The position numbers and the translations under genes are program-made. Shown here piece after piece: positions 36,008-45,657 of a stretch of DNA of 64,000 nucleotides. Numbering within the stretch: position 1 is the stretch's first letter; every line of letters starts with the position of its first letter. The notes beneath the pieces are model-generated. The model did not search any database. It saw nothing but the letters and a program-made list of their open reading frames with translations, and was not told where the DNA came from. Source of the DNA: UBA5078 sp033721235 (GTDB taxonomy: Bacteria; Pseudomonadota; Gammaproteobacteria; Pseudomonadales; Pseudohongiellaceae); contig JAWWAY010000014.1 in assembly GCA_033721235.1 (NCBI GenBank), positions 15,963 to 79,962 on the forward strand, written 5' to 3'.

Positions 36008-37111
36008 ATGACCAACAAGGCCAAAAAGGCGTCAATTGACATTATTATCGTTAATTACCATAGCGCCGATGATACAGGGGCCGCTATAGCTGCTTTGTAT
36101 CCTTGGCCTTATGGGAAGATAATTGTCGTCGATAATAGTGCCGATGGTGATGCTACAGCGAAGCTAGAAAAAGTATTAGAACAGTTTCCAAATACGCTCA
36201 CTGTCATAGCACAAGAGAATCTAGGCTTTGCCAATGGCTGTAATTTAGCTTTCGATAGAAGCCAAAGCGAACATATTCTGCTGCTTAACCCAGATGCCAG
36301 CATCAGTACCGCTAGCATTATCAAGATGAGTCAAACCTTAAGCGCTCAGCCCAACGCAGCGGCCGTCACGCCTAATATTTTTTGGGACAAGGCAAAGAAA
36401 TTCTTTTTACCCACAGCCCTGCCACCAACCCCTCTGGCACAATGCAAATCGGCATTGGCTTTTAGGTTCCCAACAATTGGGCGCTACTTAGGCCTGCGTT
36501 ACTGTCGCCAACAAAGACGCATGCTGCGCAATAAGAACGTGCTCAATGTCCCCTTTGTAACGGGAGCAATATTGCTTTTAAAAAGGGAAGCCATTAGCAA
36601 AGCGAAAGGTCTATTTGATCCGCGTTTCTTCATGTTCTATGAGGACTCGGATCTGTCTTTGCGCCTACGTCACTGCGGTTTCAAACTATTGCTAGACACA
36701 CAGGCCGAGGGCCAGCATTCCTATCGGCACAAGAGCTATAAGCTACCAATGATGGAGCAGACGCGCGCCGCCTACTTCGACAAAAACTACCCGCGTTTAA
36801 CAACGCTCGGCAATTGGCTAAAAAGGCAAAAATTGGTACCGAGAGTGGCGCCATGGGAGGACTGGAAGAGTTTGGCCACTGCGCCAGTCGCATCACTTGA
36901 GCAGCTAGCAGAGGAGCTTGGCGAGGCACCCAGAATCGTCGCACTAAGTCCGTCACCGGCCATGGTTCCTTCTCTCATTAGTGTGAATGAGCACGGCACA
37001 CTTTTAGACGAGAAGGACTGGGAATGCCTAGAGCCGGGCAGGTATATGGCGTATGTGCGTTTGAAGAAACAACACCAAGGCGCTTTTTGGCTCACTATAA
37101 ACAAGGCGTAG
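36008..37111 (+). CDS. GT2-family glycosyltransferase (rhamnosyltransferase-like)
   Basis: 367 residues from ATG 36008 behind GAGGAG; an in-frame ATG at 35927 lies within the previous gene. GT2 features: 'IDIIIVNYHSADD', 'VVDNSADG', 'NLGFANGCN', DxD in 'LLNPDAS', a 'VPFVTGAILLLKREA' segment, and 'FFMFYEDSDLSLRLRHCGF' with the ED acidic pair of WbbL-type rhamnosyltransferases. It probably adds a sugar, perhaps rhamnose, to a polysaccharide. It closes the plus-strand exporter cluster. Confidence 0.88.
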   Translation: MTNKAKKASIDIIIVNYHSADDTGAAIAALYPWPYGKIIVVDNSADGDATAKLEKVLEQFPNTLTVIAQENLGFANGCNLAFDRSQSEHILLLNPDASISTASIIKMSQTLSAQPNAAAVTPNIFWDKAKKFFLPTALPPTPLAQCKSALAFRFPTIGRYLGLRYCRQQRRMLRNKNVLNVPFVTGAILLLKREAISKAKGLFDPRFFMFYEDSDLSLRLRHCGFKLLLDTQAEGQHSYRHKSYKLPMMEQTRAAYFDKNYPRLTTLGNWLKRQKLVPRVAPWEDWKSLATAPVASLEQLAEELGEAPRIVALSPSPAMVPSLISVNEHGTLLDEKDWECLEPGRYMAYVRLKKQHQGAFWLTINKA

Positions 37112-37220
37112 AAGCAAAATACTCAGGCTATTTTGTGCATTGCGCTATTTGTGAGATATGATCCTTATCCACATAAACGCGAACCATAATATAGATTAGA
37201 AAAACATAAGGTCATCGGGG

Positions 37221-38900
37221 ATGGACATGCATAAACTACTACGACTCACGGCCCTTTCTATTGCCATTGCAAGCGCCCACGGGGCATCTTGGGCACAAGA
37301 TAGCAGCGAGGAGGCTCTGGCCATACTCGTACCCGGCGGAGGCAGCTATAGCAGACCCTCTAGTATCAACTCAGAGCTCGCACAGCAGTTCTTTGATCAA
37401 GGCTTACGCATGGCGTGGAGCTTTTACTTTCCCGAATCAATCGCCTCTTACCAAGAGGCCTCGCGCTTAGACCCCGACAACCCCATGCCCTATTTTGGCC
37501 TCGCCCATGCTGCTGGACCTAACCCCAATAGCCGCTACGCTCGCCTGCCGGACGACCCTCAGGGAGCTGGCTTGGCGGCAATCAGGAAAGCGCTTTCACT
37601 AGCCGGCAACGGCAGCGCCATTGAACAAGACATGATCAATGCGCTATTCGTTCTCTACAATAAAGATGCCATCCCTGACCAACGCGAGCGCGACTTCGCC
37701 TATTTAGATGCTATGCGTGCACTACATGCTAAATACCCAAATGATGCTGACATCGCGACCATGTTTGCCGAAGGCTATATGAATACAACCCGGTGGGACT
37801 ATTGGAATGCCGACGGCAGCCCCAAACCGGGCACCGCAGAGGCCCAGGCTGCACTAGAGGCGGCAATGCGAGTGGAACATGATCATCCGGGCGCTAACCA
37901 CTTGTATATTCATTTGATGGAAGCCTCGTCACAGCCAGAATTGGCTATGGCTGCGGCGCAGAAGCTGGAGTCTACCGTGCCTATCTCTGGGCATATGGTC
38001 CATATGCCCGGTCATATCTATCTGCGCGTTGGCGAGTATGAGAAGGCTATCGATATTAACGAGCGCTCCCAAATAGTCGATCAGCAATTCGCCGAGATCT
38101 GGGGCAATAATAACTTCCCTAATATAGGCACTTATGGCCTTTCCCATAAGTCCCATGCTCCTCACGCCTTAGACTTTGTTCGCTACGCTAATATGTTGCA
38201 GGGCAATTATGCTGAAGCATATGCCGCTGCCAAACGAGGTGCCGACAGTGTGGGCGTTGCTGTCGAGGCCGTCAATCGAGGCCAGAAACGCGTGGTCAAT
38301 TGGTGGCTAACGGACAAAATTTTTGGCAAATGGGACAATATCCTGTCTGCGGAGCAAAGCCACTCTGGCACACCCTATCTGGATGGCATGTGGAGCTATG
38401 TGCGCGGCAGCGCCCTGATCGCAAGCGGCAATCTAGAGCAGGCACAGAACGAGTTAGATAATTTGCGCGCACAAGCCGCTGACCCGGCAGTCGATGCGGC
38501 AGGTGTTGGCCCAACTCCCGCCTCTCACATCCTAACGTTAGCAGGCAATGCGCTTGAGGGTGAACTCAAGGAGGCACAAGGCGATTTGATGGGTGCCATC
38601 GCCGCCTACTCACGCGCGGTTGAACTACAAGATGCGAATAACTACACCGAGCCACCAGACTGGTCTCAGTCCATTCGCTTATACCTGGGCGCAGCACTAT
38701 TAGCGGCGGGCGAGCCCGAGAGAGCGGAATCCGTCTATCGACAAGAGTTAGAGTGGAGCCAACAAAACGGCTGGGCGAGTTTTGGGCTTTATCAAGCACT
38801 AGAGGCTCAAGACAGGCAGCACGAGGCTGAGATCGCTAAACGGCAATTCGAGTCCTACTGGCGCAATGCGGATGTTAGCCTCTCGCGCTCTAGGCTCTAA
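37221..38900 (+). CDS. Periplasmic TPR protein with conserved His/Met motifs
   Basis: 559 residues with a signal peptide (about 1-25). The middle and end are built of tetratricopeptide-like helix pairs ('YFPESIASYQEASRLDPDNP', 'GEYEKAI', 'GNYAEAY'). Two unusual His-rich stretches lie at about residues 220-270: 'DHPGANHLYIHLMEAS' and 'SGHMVHMPGHIYLRVG'. I have seen similar motifs in many uncharacterised TPR proteins, so they may be a family signature, and a metal site is possible. The methyltransferase gene starts 44 bp downstream on the same strand. Function unknown. Confidence 0.7.
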   Translation: MDMHKLLRLTALSIAIASAHGASWAQDSSEEALAILVPGGGSYSRPSSINSELAQQFFDQGLRMAWSFYFPESIASYQEASRLDPDNPMPYFGLAHAAGPNPNSRYARLPDDPQGAGLAAIRKALSLAGNGSAIEQDMINALFVLYNKDAIPDQRERDFAYLDAMRALHAKYPNDADIATMFAEGYMNTTRWDYWNADGSPKPGTAEAQAALEAAMRVEHDHPGANHLYIHLMEASSQPELAMAAAQKLESTVPISGHMVHMPGHIYLRVGEYEKAIDINERSQIVDQQFAEIWGNNNFPNIGTYGLSHKSHAPHALDFVRYANMLQGNYAEAYAAAKRGADSVGVAVEAVNRGQKRVVNWWLTDKIFGKWDNILSAEQSHSGTPYLDGMWSYVRGSALIASGNLEQAQNELDNLRAQAADPAVDAAGVGPTPASHILTLAGNALEGELKEAQGDLMGAIAAYSRAVELQDANNYTEPPDWSQSIRLYLGAALLAAGEPERAESVYRQELEWSQQNGWASFGLYQALEAQDRQHEAEIAKRQFESYWRNADVSLSRSRL

Positions 38901-38944
38901 GTCAGTTTTAGCCTAGGGGCCTACAGCTGCTTCTAGGCAATACT

Positions 38945-39781
38945 ATGGCAGCTAAGCCTATGGCCGACCCCTCAAGCGTTGAGCAATACTATAACGCCAA
39001 TACTCGTCACTTCCTGCGACTCGGAGGCAGTGGCGATGTGGCAGCGATTCACAGAGCCATTTGGGCGCCAGGCGTGAATACAAAGGCCCAGGCCTTTGCT
39101 TTTCTCAATGAACTGATTGCCAAAGAATTAGACCCATACGCCAATTCTCAATTCCGTCTACTCGATCTGGGCTGTGGTGTTGGCGGCACGGCTAGCTATC
39201 TCAATAGGCGCTTGGGTATATCGGTGACAGGGGTAAGCAATAGCACAGAGCAAGTTCAATTGGCGCAGCAGCGAGCCAAATCTCTGGGGCTTAAGGAATA
39301 TACCCAGTTTCTATATGCAGACTTCGCACACATGCCCGATATGGGAGTGTTCGATGCCGCCTGTGCTATTGAGTCTTTCGTGCACTGCCAATGCCCGAGC
39401 GCTTTCTTTGCGATGGCGCACAAACAGATAAGAGCCACAGGCAAGCTCATCATCTGTGACGACTTTTTGGGAACAACACCTAGCAGACACGCGGAGGCGG
39501 TGCGCAGACAATTTACTCGTGGCTGGCATATCAATCAGCTCATCAGTGTCGAAGAGCTTGAGGCGATTACCGATAAGGAAGGCTTCGACCTCATTCACCG
39601 CCACACACTGTCCCCATACATACGCCATTTTCCTAGCCCCCTCCTATGGACGCTTAATTTAATCACCAAACTACCGCTTCCTTGGCCCTATTGGCAGAAT
39701 CTATCTGGGGGTAGCGCCTTGCAGCGATGCCTAAAGAACGGTTGGACCCAATACCATGCATTAGTGTTAAAACGCCGCTAG
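38945..39781 (+). CDS. SAM-dependent methyltransferase, small-molecule type
   Basis: 278 residues. Class I methyltransferase fold with SAM motif 'LLDLGCGVGGTASYL' (about 76-90), 'YADFAHMPDMGVFDAACAIE', and 'IICDDFL'. It resembles methyltransferases acting on lipids or natural products (gamma-tocopherol/sterol-like group) rather than on DNA or RNA. It contains 'SFVHCQCPSAF'. It probably shares a transcript with the TPR gene 44 bp upstream. Substrate unknown. Confidence 0.8.
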   Translation: MAAKPMADPSSVEQYYNANTRHFLRLGGSGDVAAIHRAIWAPGVNTKAQAFAFLNELIAKELDPYANSQFRLLDLGCGVGGTASYLNRRLGISVTGVSNSTEQVQLAQQRAKSLGLKEYTQFLYADFAHMPDMGVFDAACAIESFVHCQCPSAFFAMAHKQIRATGKLIICDDFLGTTPSRHAEAVRRQFTRGWHINQLISVEELEAITDKEGFDLIHRHTLSPYIRHFPSPLLWTLNLITKLPLPWPYWQNLSGGSALQRCLKNGWTQYHALVLKRR

Positions 39782-39796
39782 AGCCCTTATAACTCC

Positions 39797-39817
39797 TAAC
39801 GTTAATAAAAAACGTTA
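39797..39817. promoter_or_regulatory. Repeated AACGTT operator-like dyad before the TonB receptor
   Basis: TAACGTT (39797-39803) and AACGTTA (39811-39817) form a 7-bp dyad about one and a half helical turns apart, and each half is itself palindromic; CCGTTAT follows close by. It lies 115 bp before ATG 39932. A single TAACGTTAA also occurs near 5705, before the Met/His-rich gene. The regulator is not recognised. Confidence 0.5.
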
Positions 39818-39931
39818 ACCGTTATCTAACCCCATCAAGCTTGACCCTTCCCACACACTCTCATTGAATGCCCCCCACTCAACTAGCAGCCTAAGAGCTT
39901 TGTAAATTTTACGCTCATACTTGGAGCCAAT

Positions 39932-42025
39932 ATGTCATTCATTGAAAAGCGGCTAGCACTCGCGCTAGGCCTTTCCTTACTACCTTCAACATTCGTTTTC
40001 GCAGCAGATGCCTCAGCCGAGATTCAGGAAATTCAAATTCTAGGACGCAAGCTCAACCTCGTCGGGCAGGCATCATCAGCATCAGAGGGGGTGGTTTCTC
40101 AAGAGGAAATATCGCTTCGCCCACTACTTAGAACGGGAGAGGTATTAGAGACAGTGCCCGGTTTAGTCGCCACTCAGCACAGCGGGCCAGGCAAGGCTAA
40201 TCAATATTTTCTACGGGGCTTTAACCTGGACCACGGCAACGACTTCGCCACGTTTATGGACGGTATGCCGGTCAACATGCGCACCCACGGCCACGGACAA
40301 GGCTATACGGACTTAAACTTCATCATTCCAGAGCTCATCGGGCAAATCGTTTATCAAAAAGGCTCTTATTATCCGGGCACGGGCGATTTTTCGGGTACCG
40401 GCTCGGCGCACATGTCGATGACAGAGCGCCTCAACGGTCACAATATCCGTTTCGGGTCAGATTTAGGGCAGGAAGGATGGAATCGCCTGCTTGCCTACGG
40501 GCAGTTCGAAGAGGGCGCCCTAGACGGACTCCTATACGGTTTCGAGAGCGAAACGACGGATGGTCACTGGGACGATATAGACACGGACCTCAAGCGCCGT
40601 AATGTGTGGCTAAAGCAGCGCTGGGGCGGTGCTCGCAATAATTTCGCCCTTACTTTTATGGGCTATGACAACTCCTGGAACTCGGCTGATCAGATACCCC
40701 AACGTGCGGTCGATCAAGGCATTATTAGCGAGCACGGTTCAATTGATACAACGGCTGGAGGAGAATCGAGTCGCTATAGCCTGATGGGGAATTGGTATTT
40801 GGATACCGATAAGGGGCAACTGAATGCTAGCGCCTTTATTATCGATTACGATCTGAATTTGTGGGCCAATTTCACCTACTTCACCGATCCGGCTGGCGAT
40901 CAGCATCGCCAATTGGACAGCCGAAAGATCTACGGCTGGGACGTGACTTGGGAACAAGACGATCTATGGGGCAATATCCCCGTTCAAAACACTTTTGGCT
41001 CGCAAATGCGCTTTGATGACATTAGTAAGGTCGGCATCCACAAGACAAGGGAACGCGTGAAGACGGGAGTTTTTCGTGTCGATGCTGTCGAGGAGTGGAG
41101 CACCGGTGTGTACTGGCTGTCTGAACAACATTGGACTGACAAGCTGCGCACCACTATCGGGACACGCTACGACTACTTCGACTTCGCTGTCGACCCAATA
41201 GACGCCGAATATACTCCTTCACTGGCGCTGAACGGCGGTAGTGCGGATGACAGCATCGTCACCTCTTCGCTTAGCCTTAGCTACGCATTTAATGATGAGA
41301 TTGAAGCCTATGCCAGTATTGGACAGGGTTTTCATAGTAATGACGCCCGCGGCACCACAATCCAAGTAGACCCCACCACCGGTGATCCGGTGGATCGCGT
41401 CGACTCTCTCGTGGACACACTCGGTTACGAGTTTGGCTTGCGTACTTTTCTTGCGGACAAACTCAATGCATCTATTGCCTTATGGGCTTTGGATATCGAC
41501 TCCGAACTGGTGTTTGTCGGTGACAATGGCGCGACGGAAGACACTGGCGTAGGCAGCGAGCGAAAAGGAGTGGAAGTAACCGCTTACTATTATTTTAACG
41601 ACATCTTCACTTTCGATTTCGAATACGCTTGGTCCGATGCCAGATTCGAAGAAGAGGTAGATGGCTCCTACGACGTTCCGGGCGCACTGGGCGACGTATT
41701 TAGCGCGGGTGTGAATGCCCAACTAAGCGATAGCTTCTACGCCAATCTGCGCCTACGCCACTTCGGCGAGTATGCGCTGGACGGTGGCTATACGGCAGAC
41801 TCCAGCACTATCGCAAACCTGCGTCTATCTTGGGAAGCCGCAGAAAACTTAAGACTGAGCCTGGACGTACTTAACCTCTTCGACTCTAACGATAGAGACA
41901 TCCAGTACGTATATGAGTCGCGTCTTGAGAGCGAGTTACTAGCAGGAGCTGATCCTGTCGAGGATGTACACTTCCACATATTCGAACCCCGTAACTTCCG
42001 CCTTCAGATTGACTACCGATTCTAG
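39932..42025 (+). CDS. TonB-dependent receptor, THGHGQGYTD plug type
   Basis: 697 residues with a signal peptide (about 1-24), TonB-box-like 'EIQEIQILG', plug (about 35-165) with 'LRGFNLDHGNDFATFMDGMP' and 'THGHGQGYTDLNF', then a barrel ending 'FRLQIDYRF'. The plug signature with a His-Gly-His string marks a distinct receptor group seen in many Proteobacteria; its substrate is not known to me. The gene lies after the TPR and methyltransferase genes with its own leader. A strong hairpin follows. Confidence 0.88.
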   Translation: MSFIEKRLALALGLSLLPSTFVFAADASAEIQEIQILGRKLNLVGQASSASEGVVSQEEISLRPLLRTGEVLETVPGLVATQHSGPGKANQYFLRGFNLDHGNDFATFMDGMPVNMRTHGHGQGYTDLNFIIPELIGQIVYQKGSYYPGTGDFSGTGSAHMSMTERLNGHNIRFGSDLGQEGWNRLLAYGQFEEGALDGLLYGFESETTDGHWDDIDTDLKRRNVWLKQRWGGARNNFALTFMGYDNSWNSADQIPQRAVDQGIISEHGSIDTTAGGESSRYSLMGNWYLDTDKGQLNASAFIIDYDLNLWANFTYFTDPAGDQHRQLDSRKIYGWDVTWEQDDLWGNIPVQNTFGSQMRFDDISKVGIHKTRERVKTGVFRVDAVEEWSTGVYWLSEQHWTDKLRTTIGTRYDYFDFAVDPIDAEYTPSLALNGGSADDSIVTSSLSLSYAFNDEIEAYASIGQGFHSNDARGTTIQVDPTTGDPVDRVDSLVDTLGYEFGLRTFLADKLNASIALWALDIDSELVFVGDNGATEDTGVGSERKGVEVTAYYYFNDIFTFDFEYAWSDARFEEEVDGSYDVPGALGDVFSAGVNAQLSDSFYANLRLRHFGEYALDGGYTADSSTIANLRLSWEAAENLRLSLDVLNLFDSNDRDIQYVYESRLESELLAGADPVEDVHFHIFEPRNFRLQIDYRF

Positions 42026-42030
42026 CCCCA

Positions 42031-42065
42031 ACCCTCTATGAGCGCCTTAGATGCTCATAGAGGGT
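42031..42065 (+). terminator. 13-bp perfect hairpin after the TonB receptor gene
   Basis: ACCCTCTATGAGC / GCTCATAGAGGGT with a 9-base loop, beginning 5 bp after the stop of the receptor gene. No U-run follows (AATGCTCTGC), so it is either a factor-assisted terminator or an mRNA 3' protection element. Confidence 0.6.
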
Positions 42066-42145
42066 AATGCTCTGCTGCCATAGCGGTATGCCATGTAAAG
42101 GTCTAAGATAGCCTGAGTGAACACAGCAACACTCTAGGAGGCAGT

Positions 42146-42706
42146 ATGAGCGGTAAGTCTACGATCCAGCGTTACCCCTTAGCATGGCGACTAATCCATT
42201 GGCTCAGTGCGGCGGCCATTGCTTCTTTGGCGGTCATTGGGATATGGATGGCAGAAAGAGCGGAGGCTGACCTTTTTGATTCGCTCACCGATACCCTATA
42301 CGCCTGGCATAAAGGCATCGGTTTCTGCGTCCTAGCGCTGGCTATTGTGCGAGTCTTAATCAAGGTGAAGGCCACGGCGCCAGCATACCCCGCGTCCCTT
42401 CCCAAAAAAGCGCGCATTGCCGCCACTTCTTTGCACCACCTGCTGTATGTCTTACTGTTCACAACGCCCTTACTTGGGTGGGCATCAGTCAGCGCATACC
42501 CCGCACTAGGCACAGTCGGCGGTCTTTCGCTCCCTGCCATGCCGGGAATACCCGTGAACGAAGAATTAGCAGGGCAGTTATTTGAAGCACACGAGCTCAG
42601 CGCCTTTGCTCTCATAGCACTTGTCACTGGCCATATTGGCGCAGCGTTAGTTCACGGTCTCAAGCTCAAAGACGGCATTTTCTCGCGCATGTGGTTTGGC
42701 TCCTAG
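42146..42706 (+). CDS. Cytochrome b561 (diheme b-type, four-helix)
   Basis: 186 residues with four membrane segments. The histidines expected for two b hemes are present: H18 (LIHWLS), H55 region (YAWHKG), the HH pair in 'SLHHLLYVLL', and histidines in 'EAHELSAF' and 'VTGHIGAALVHGLK'. This matches bacterial CybB-type cytochrome b561, which oxidises ubiquinol or handles superoxide. The ATG follows GGAGGC. It ends 7 bp from the convergent hydrolase gene. Confidence 0.85.
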   Translation: MSGKSTIQRYPLAWRLIHWLSAAAIASLAVIGIWMAERAEADLFDSLTDTLYAWHKGIGFCVLALAIVRVLIKVKATAPAYPASLPKKARIAATSLHHLLYVLLFTTPLLGWASVSAYPALGTVGGLSLPAMPGIPVNEELAGQLFEAHELSAFALIALVTGHIGAALVHGLKLKDGIFSRMWFGS

Positions 42707-42713
42707 CAGCTCC

Positions 42714-44018
42714 TTACTCTCCCGCGGCTAAGTGATCGAACCGAAGCCCTACGGCCGTCCCAATACCGAAGCCCTTCCAGTAAGTGTGTCGCTGGGTCGG
42801 CACACCGTCGCGTACAGAGAAGTGAGCCTCATTCGCGATGGGCAATAATTGTAGGTATTGCCGGCGCTCTTCCATTGATTTTAACTGCAAATCTACAAAT
42901 GCCGTCACGAAATGCGCCAAAATATTATTCGAGCGCACGCTGTCCCAAACTGGGTCGGCGTAATGGCTCGCTCCCTCTTTATTTTCCGAGTTCAAAATCT
43001 CATTTGGAAGCGGAAAGGGGGCAGCGACACTATGACTGCCGTTCTCGAATGTCAGCAGGTATCTATCGCTATTGATGGCTTGTTCAAACATTTCCTTGGC
43101 GCCATTTTGATAGCCTGCCGTTCTATCCATAGAGCCGACCACGTATAAAGTCGGCGTCTCTACCAGGGCCACGCTTGCTGCATCGAGATATCCCGTATTC
43201 ATTCCCCACGGAGCAATAGCTACCCCGGCCCGAATTCGAGAATCCAAAACGGACGAAAAATCCTTATTGGCTCGACTCCAGCGTTCCAGCAAACGATTTG
43301 GCGGAGACCGATCGTCATCAATCTTCTCGGGGTTATAGGCTGCCCCAAGATTATTCATTAAGCCGTAGCCTCCCATGGAAAAACCAACAACTGCCGTATT
43401 ATTGGCATCAACCAGTCCATTCAAGAAGCTATTCTCATCATGACTAAACCGAGCAATCTCATTTAACACGAATCGCTGATCGGGCGCGCGATTAAACAAA
43501 GTGCTCGCAAAGAGTTTTTGGTCTTGATAGGTGCTATCGGTATGGTCGATAGAGACCACCACATAGCCCTTTGTTGCGAGGTTTTCACCGAGATGACTCA
43601 TCAGATGGCGATTCCCTGGATACCCATGCGACAGGATAACAAGTGGGTAGGGGCTGGAGTCTTTAAGCGACTGCGCATCCCGGCATGCAATACCGCTAAG
43701 CACAGCGTCCGTAATGGCGACATTACGAGTTTCAGTTATGTACGTGTTATTACAGACCGCCTCGCTTACTGACTGCGCTGGATACCATACCTCTACTCGT
43801 ATGGGGCGATCGTAGTAAGCCGTATCTGCTCCCTCCTTAGTGTTCAGGACGTCCACCCGCCCCTTATCCAACAAGTCTAAGGTTCTGACACCAATGGCAA
43901 ACTCGCCTCGATAGGCCAGCTCAGGCGCATCGGGCCTAATAATATCGATTCGATTAGTTTGTGCAAACGCACTATTTGCAGTAGTCATAAGCAATAATAG
44001 TATCCATAGTGTTTTCAT
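42714..44018 (-). CDS. Secreted alpha/beta hydrolase (dienelactone hydrolase / PAF-acetylhydrolase-like)
   Basis: 434 residues with a signal peptide (about 1-19). The core has an oxyanion-side 'VILSHGYPGNRH', a nucleophile elbow 'VGFSMGGYG' with its Ser near residue 213, an acid candidate in 'VVGSMDRTAG' and the histidine in 'ENGSHSVAAPF'. It resembles large periplasmic dienelactone hydrolase/PAF-acetylhydrolase-like proteins. The substrate is unknown. It is convergent with the cytochrome b561 gene. Confidence 0.8.
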   Translation of the reverse strand: MKTLWILLLLMTTANSAFAQTNRIDIIRPDAPELAYRGEFAIGVRTLDLLDKGRVDVLNTKEGADTAYYDRPIRVEVWYPAQSVSEAVCNNTYITETRNVAITDAVLSGIACRDAQSLKDSSPYPLVILSHGYPGNRHLMSHLGENLATKGYVVVSIDHTDSTYQDQKLFASTLFNRAPDQRFVLNEIARFSHDENSFLNGLVDANNTAVVGFSMGGYGLMNNLGAAYNPEKIDDDRSPPNRLLERWSRANKDFSSVLDSRIRAGVAIAPWGMNTGYLDAASVALVETPTLYVVGSMDRTAGYQNGAKEMFEQAINSDRYLLTFENGSHSVAAPFPLPNEILNSENKEGASHYADPVWDSVRSNNILAHFVTAFVDLQLKSMEERRQYLQLLPIANEAHFSVRDGVPTQRHTYWKGFGIGTAVGLRFDHLAAGE

Positions 44019-44270
44019 AATTCTCAGCCATCACCTGCGATTTCGAGTGAGTCTCGCCGCTATAATGGCAAGCTTCTTTGTGTCTGTATAGTCGCTACAA
44101 CGATGCGGCTCTACGCTAATCCATCGTCTTAAAGTACTCGTCTGTCCGTATTCTCCCTTTTATCCCTATTAGCTTCGATGTTAAGCTGCGCCGCGGACCT
44201 GAGGCGCCAATGCTGTCGAGCCTTAAGGGCCCTTCCCTATCTTGTGATCAATAAACGCAGGTTTACGCCC

Positions 44271-45632
44271 ATGAAAGACCTCACTCAAGGCTCCATTACC
44301 AAGACCATTATAGCCATGGCCACGCCAGTTGCCGCCGGCATGATGTTTCAAACCCTGTATTTGCTGGTAGACCTTTACTTCGTATCGGCTCTGGGCGATG
44401 CCGCGGTGGCGGGTGTGGGAGCGGGCGGAACTCTATTGTTTATCGTCATGGCGCTATCGCAAATACTAGGCGTTAGCGCCGTCGCAATGATATCGCAGGC
44501 CGTCGGGCGCAAAGACAAAGAGTCAGCAAACTTGGTATTCAACCAATCCTTGGTAGTGGCGACTCTATTTTCAGTCGTCACTTTAATAGGCGGCTATAGT
44601 TTATCGGCAAGCTATCTTGGCACAATTTCTTCAGATGCAGAGACTGTAGAAAGTGGCGCCACGTTTCTTTACTGGTTTTTACCCGGACTCGCCTTACAGT
44701 TTCCCATGATGGCTATGGCATCATCTTTACGCGCGACAGGACTAGTGAAGCCGGGCATGGTCGTGCAAGTGCTAACGGTCGTCTTAAATACTATTCTAGC
44801 CCCCATTCTAATCGCAGGCTGGGGGCCTGGACCTGCTCTCGGCGTTATGGGGGCTGGCTTGGCTAGTTCTATCTCTGTCACGGTTGGCGTCTTGATGCTA
44901 ATTTTCTATTTCATCAAGCTAGAAAAATACGTATCGTTCCAGAAACCACAATGGCGCCCGCAACTCAATATTTGGTTAAAGATGTTCAATATCGGCTTAC
45001 CCGCTGGTGGAGAGATGTTAATACTGTTTACCTATTTCTCAGCGGTCTACTGGCTCATTCAAGATTTTGGCGCAGCAGCGCAAGCGGGCTTTAGTATCGG
45101 CGGCCGTATCATGCAATCTATCTTTATGCCGACGATGGCCATCGCCTTCGCGCTGGGCCCCATCGCCGGTCAAAACTTTGGTGCCCAACGATACGCTCGC
45201 GTAAGAGAGACAAGCAGTAAAGGTATTATGCTAAGCAGCATAGTCATGGCGATAGTCACGGTACTGATGCTATGGAAGTCGGACCTATTGATAGGCTTTT
45301 TCACTGACGAGGCTGAGGTAATCGAGATTGGTTCTGTTTTCTTGCAACTTATTTCTTTGAACTTTGTTGCTCAAGGAATTGTCTTCTCATGCTCGGGGAT
45401 GTTTCAAGGGCTTGGTAATACACGCCCGGCACTACTAAGCTCGTGCATTAGAATGGCGGCTTTCTTACCACTGGCGGTATTCCTCAAGTATCAGGATGGA
45501 TTCTCCATTAACCAGGTATGGTATGTGTCTATCTTCTCAGTCACCATCCAAGCATTGGTCAGCTATCTATTGCTACAGAGAGAGTTTAAGAGCAAGTTGC
45601 CACAAGAACCAGATTCGGTGCCGATGACCTAG
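44271..45632 (+). CDS. MATE-family multidrug/Na+ efflux transporter
   Basis: 453 residues with twelve predicted membrane segments. 'SITKTIIAMATPVAAGMMFQ' and 'YFVSALGDAAVAGVGAGG' are typical of the NorM/DinF-like MATE group, and the second half repeats the pattern (ending in 'QNFGAQRYARVRETS'). ATG 44271 was chosen because the conserved family N-terminus starts there; an in-frame ATG at 44178 would add 31 residues unlike the family. It ends 25 bp from the convergent diguanylate cyclase gene, and no terminator is visible between them. Confidence 0.9.
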   Translation: MKDLTQGSITKTIIAMATPVAAGMMFQTLYLLVDLYFVSALGDAAVAGVGAGGTLLFIVMALSQILGVSAVAMISQAVGRKDKESANLVFNQSLVVATLFSVVTLIGGYSLSASYLGTISSDAETVESGATFLYWFLPGLALQFPMMAMASSLRATGLVKPGMVVQVLTVVLNTILAPILIAGWGPGPALGVMGAGLASSISVTVGVLMLIFYFIKLEKYVSFQKPQWRPQLNIWLKMFNIGLPAGGEMLILFTYFSAVYWLIQDFGAAAQAGFSIGGRIMQSIFMPTMAIAFALGPIAGQNFGAQRYARVRETSSKGIMLSSIVMAIVTVLMLWKSDLLIGFFTDEAEVIEIGSVFLQLISLNFVAQGIVFSCSGMFQGLGNTRPALLSSCIRMAAFLPLAVFLKYQDGFSINQVWYVSIFSVTIQALVSYLLLQREFKSKLPQEPDSVPMT

Positions 45633-45657
45633 TATGAGCTTGAGCGGTGCGACTAAT

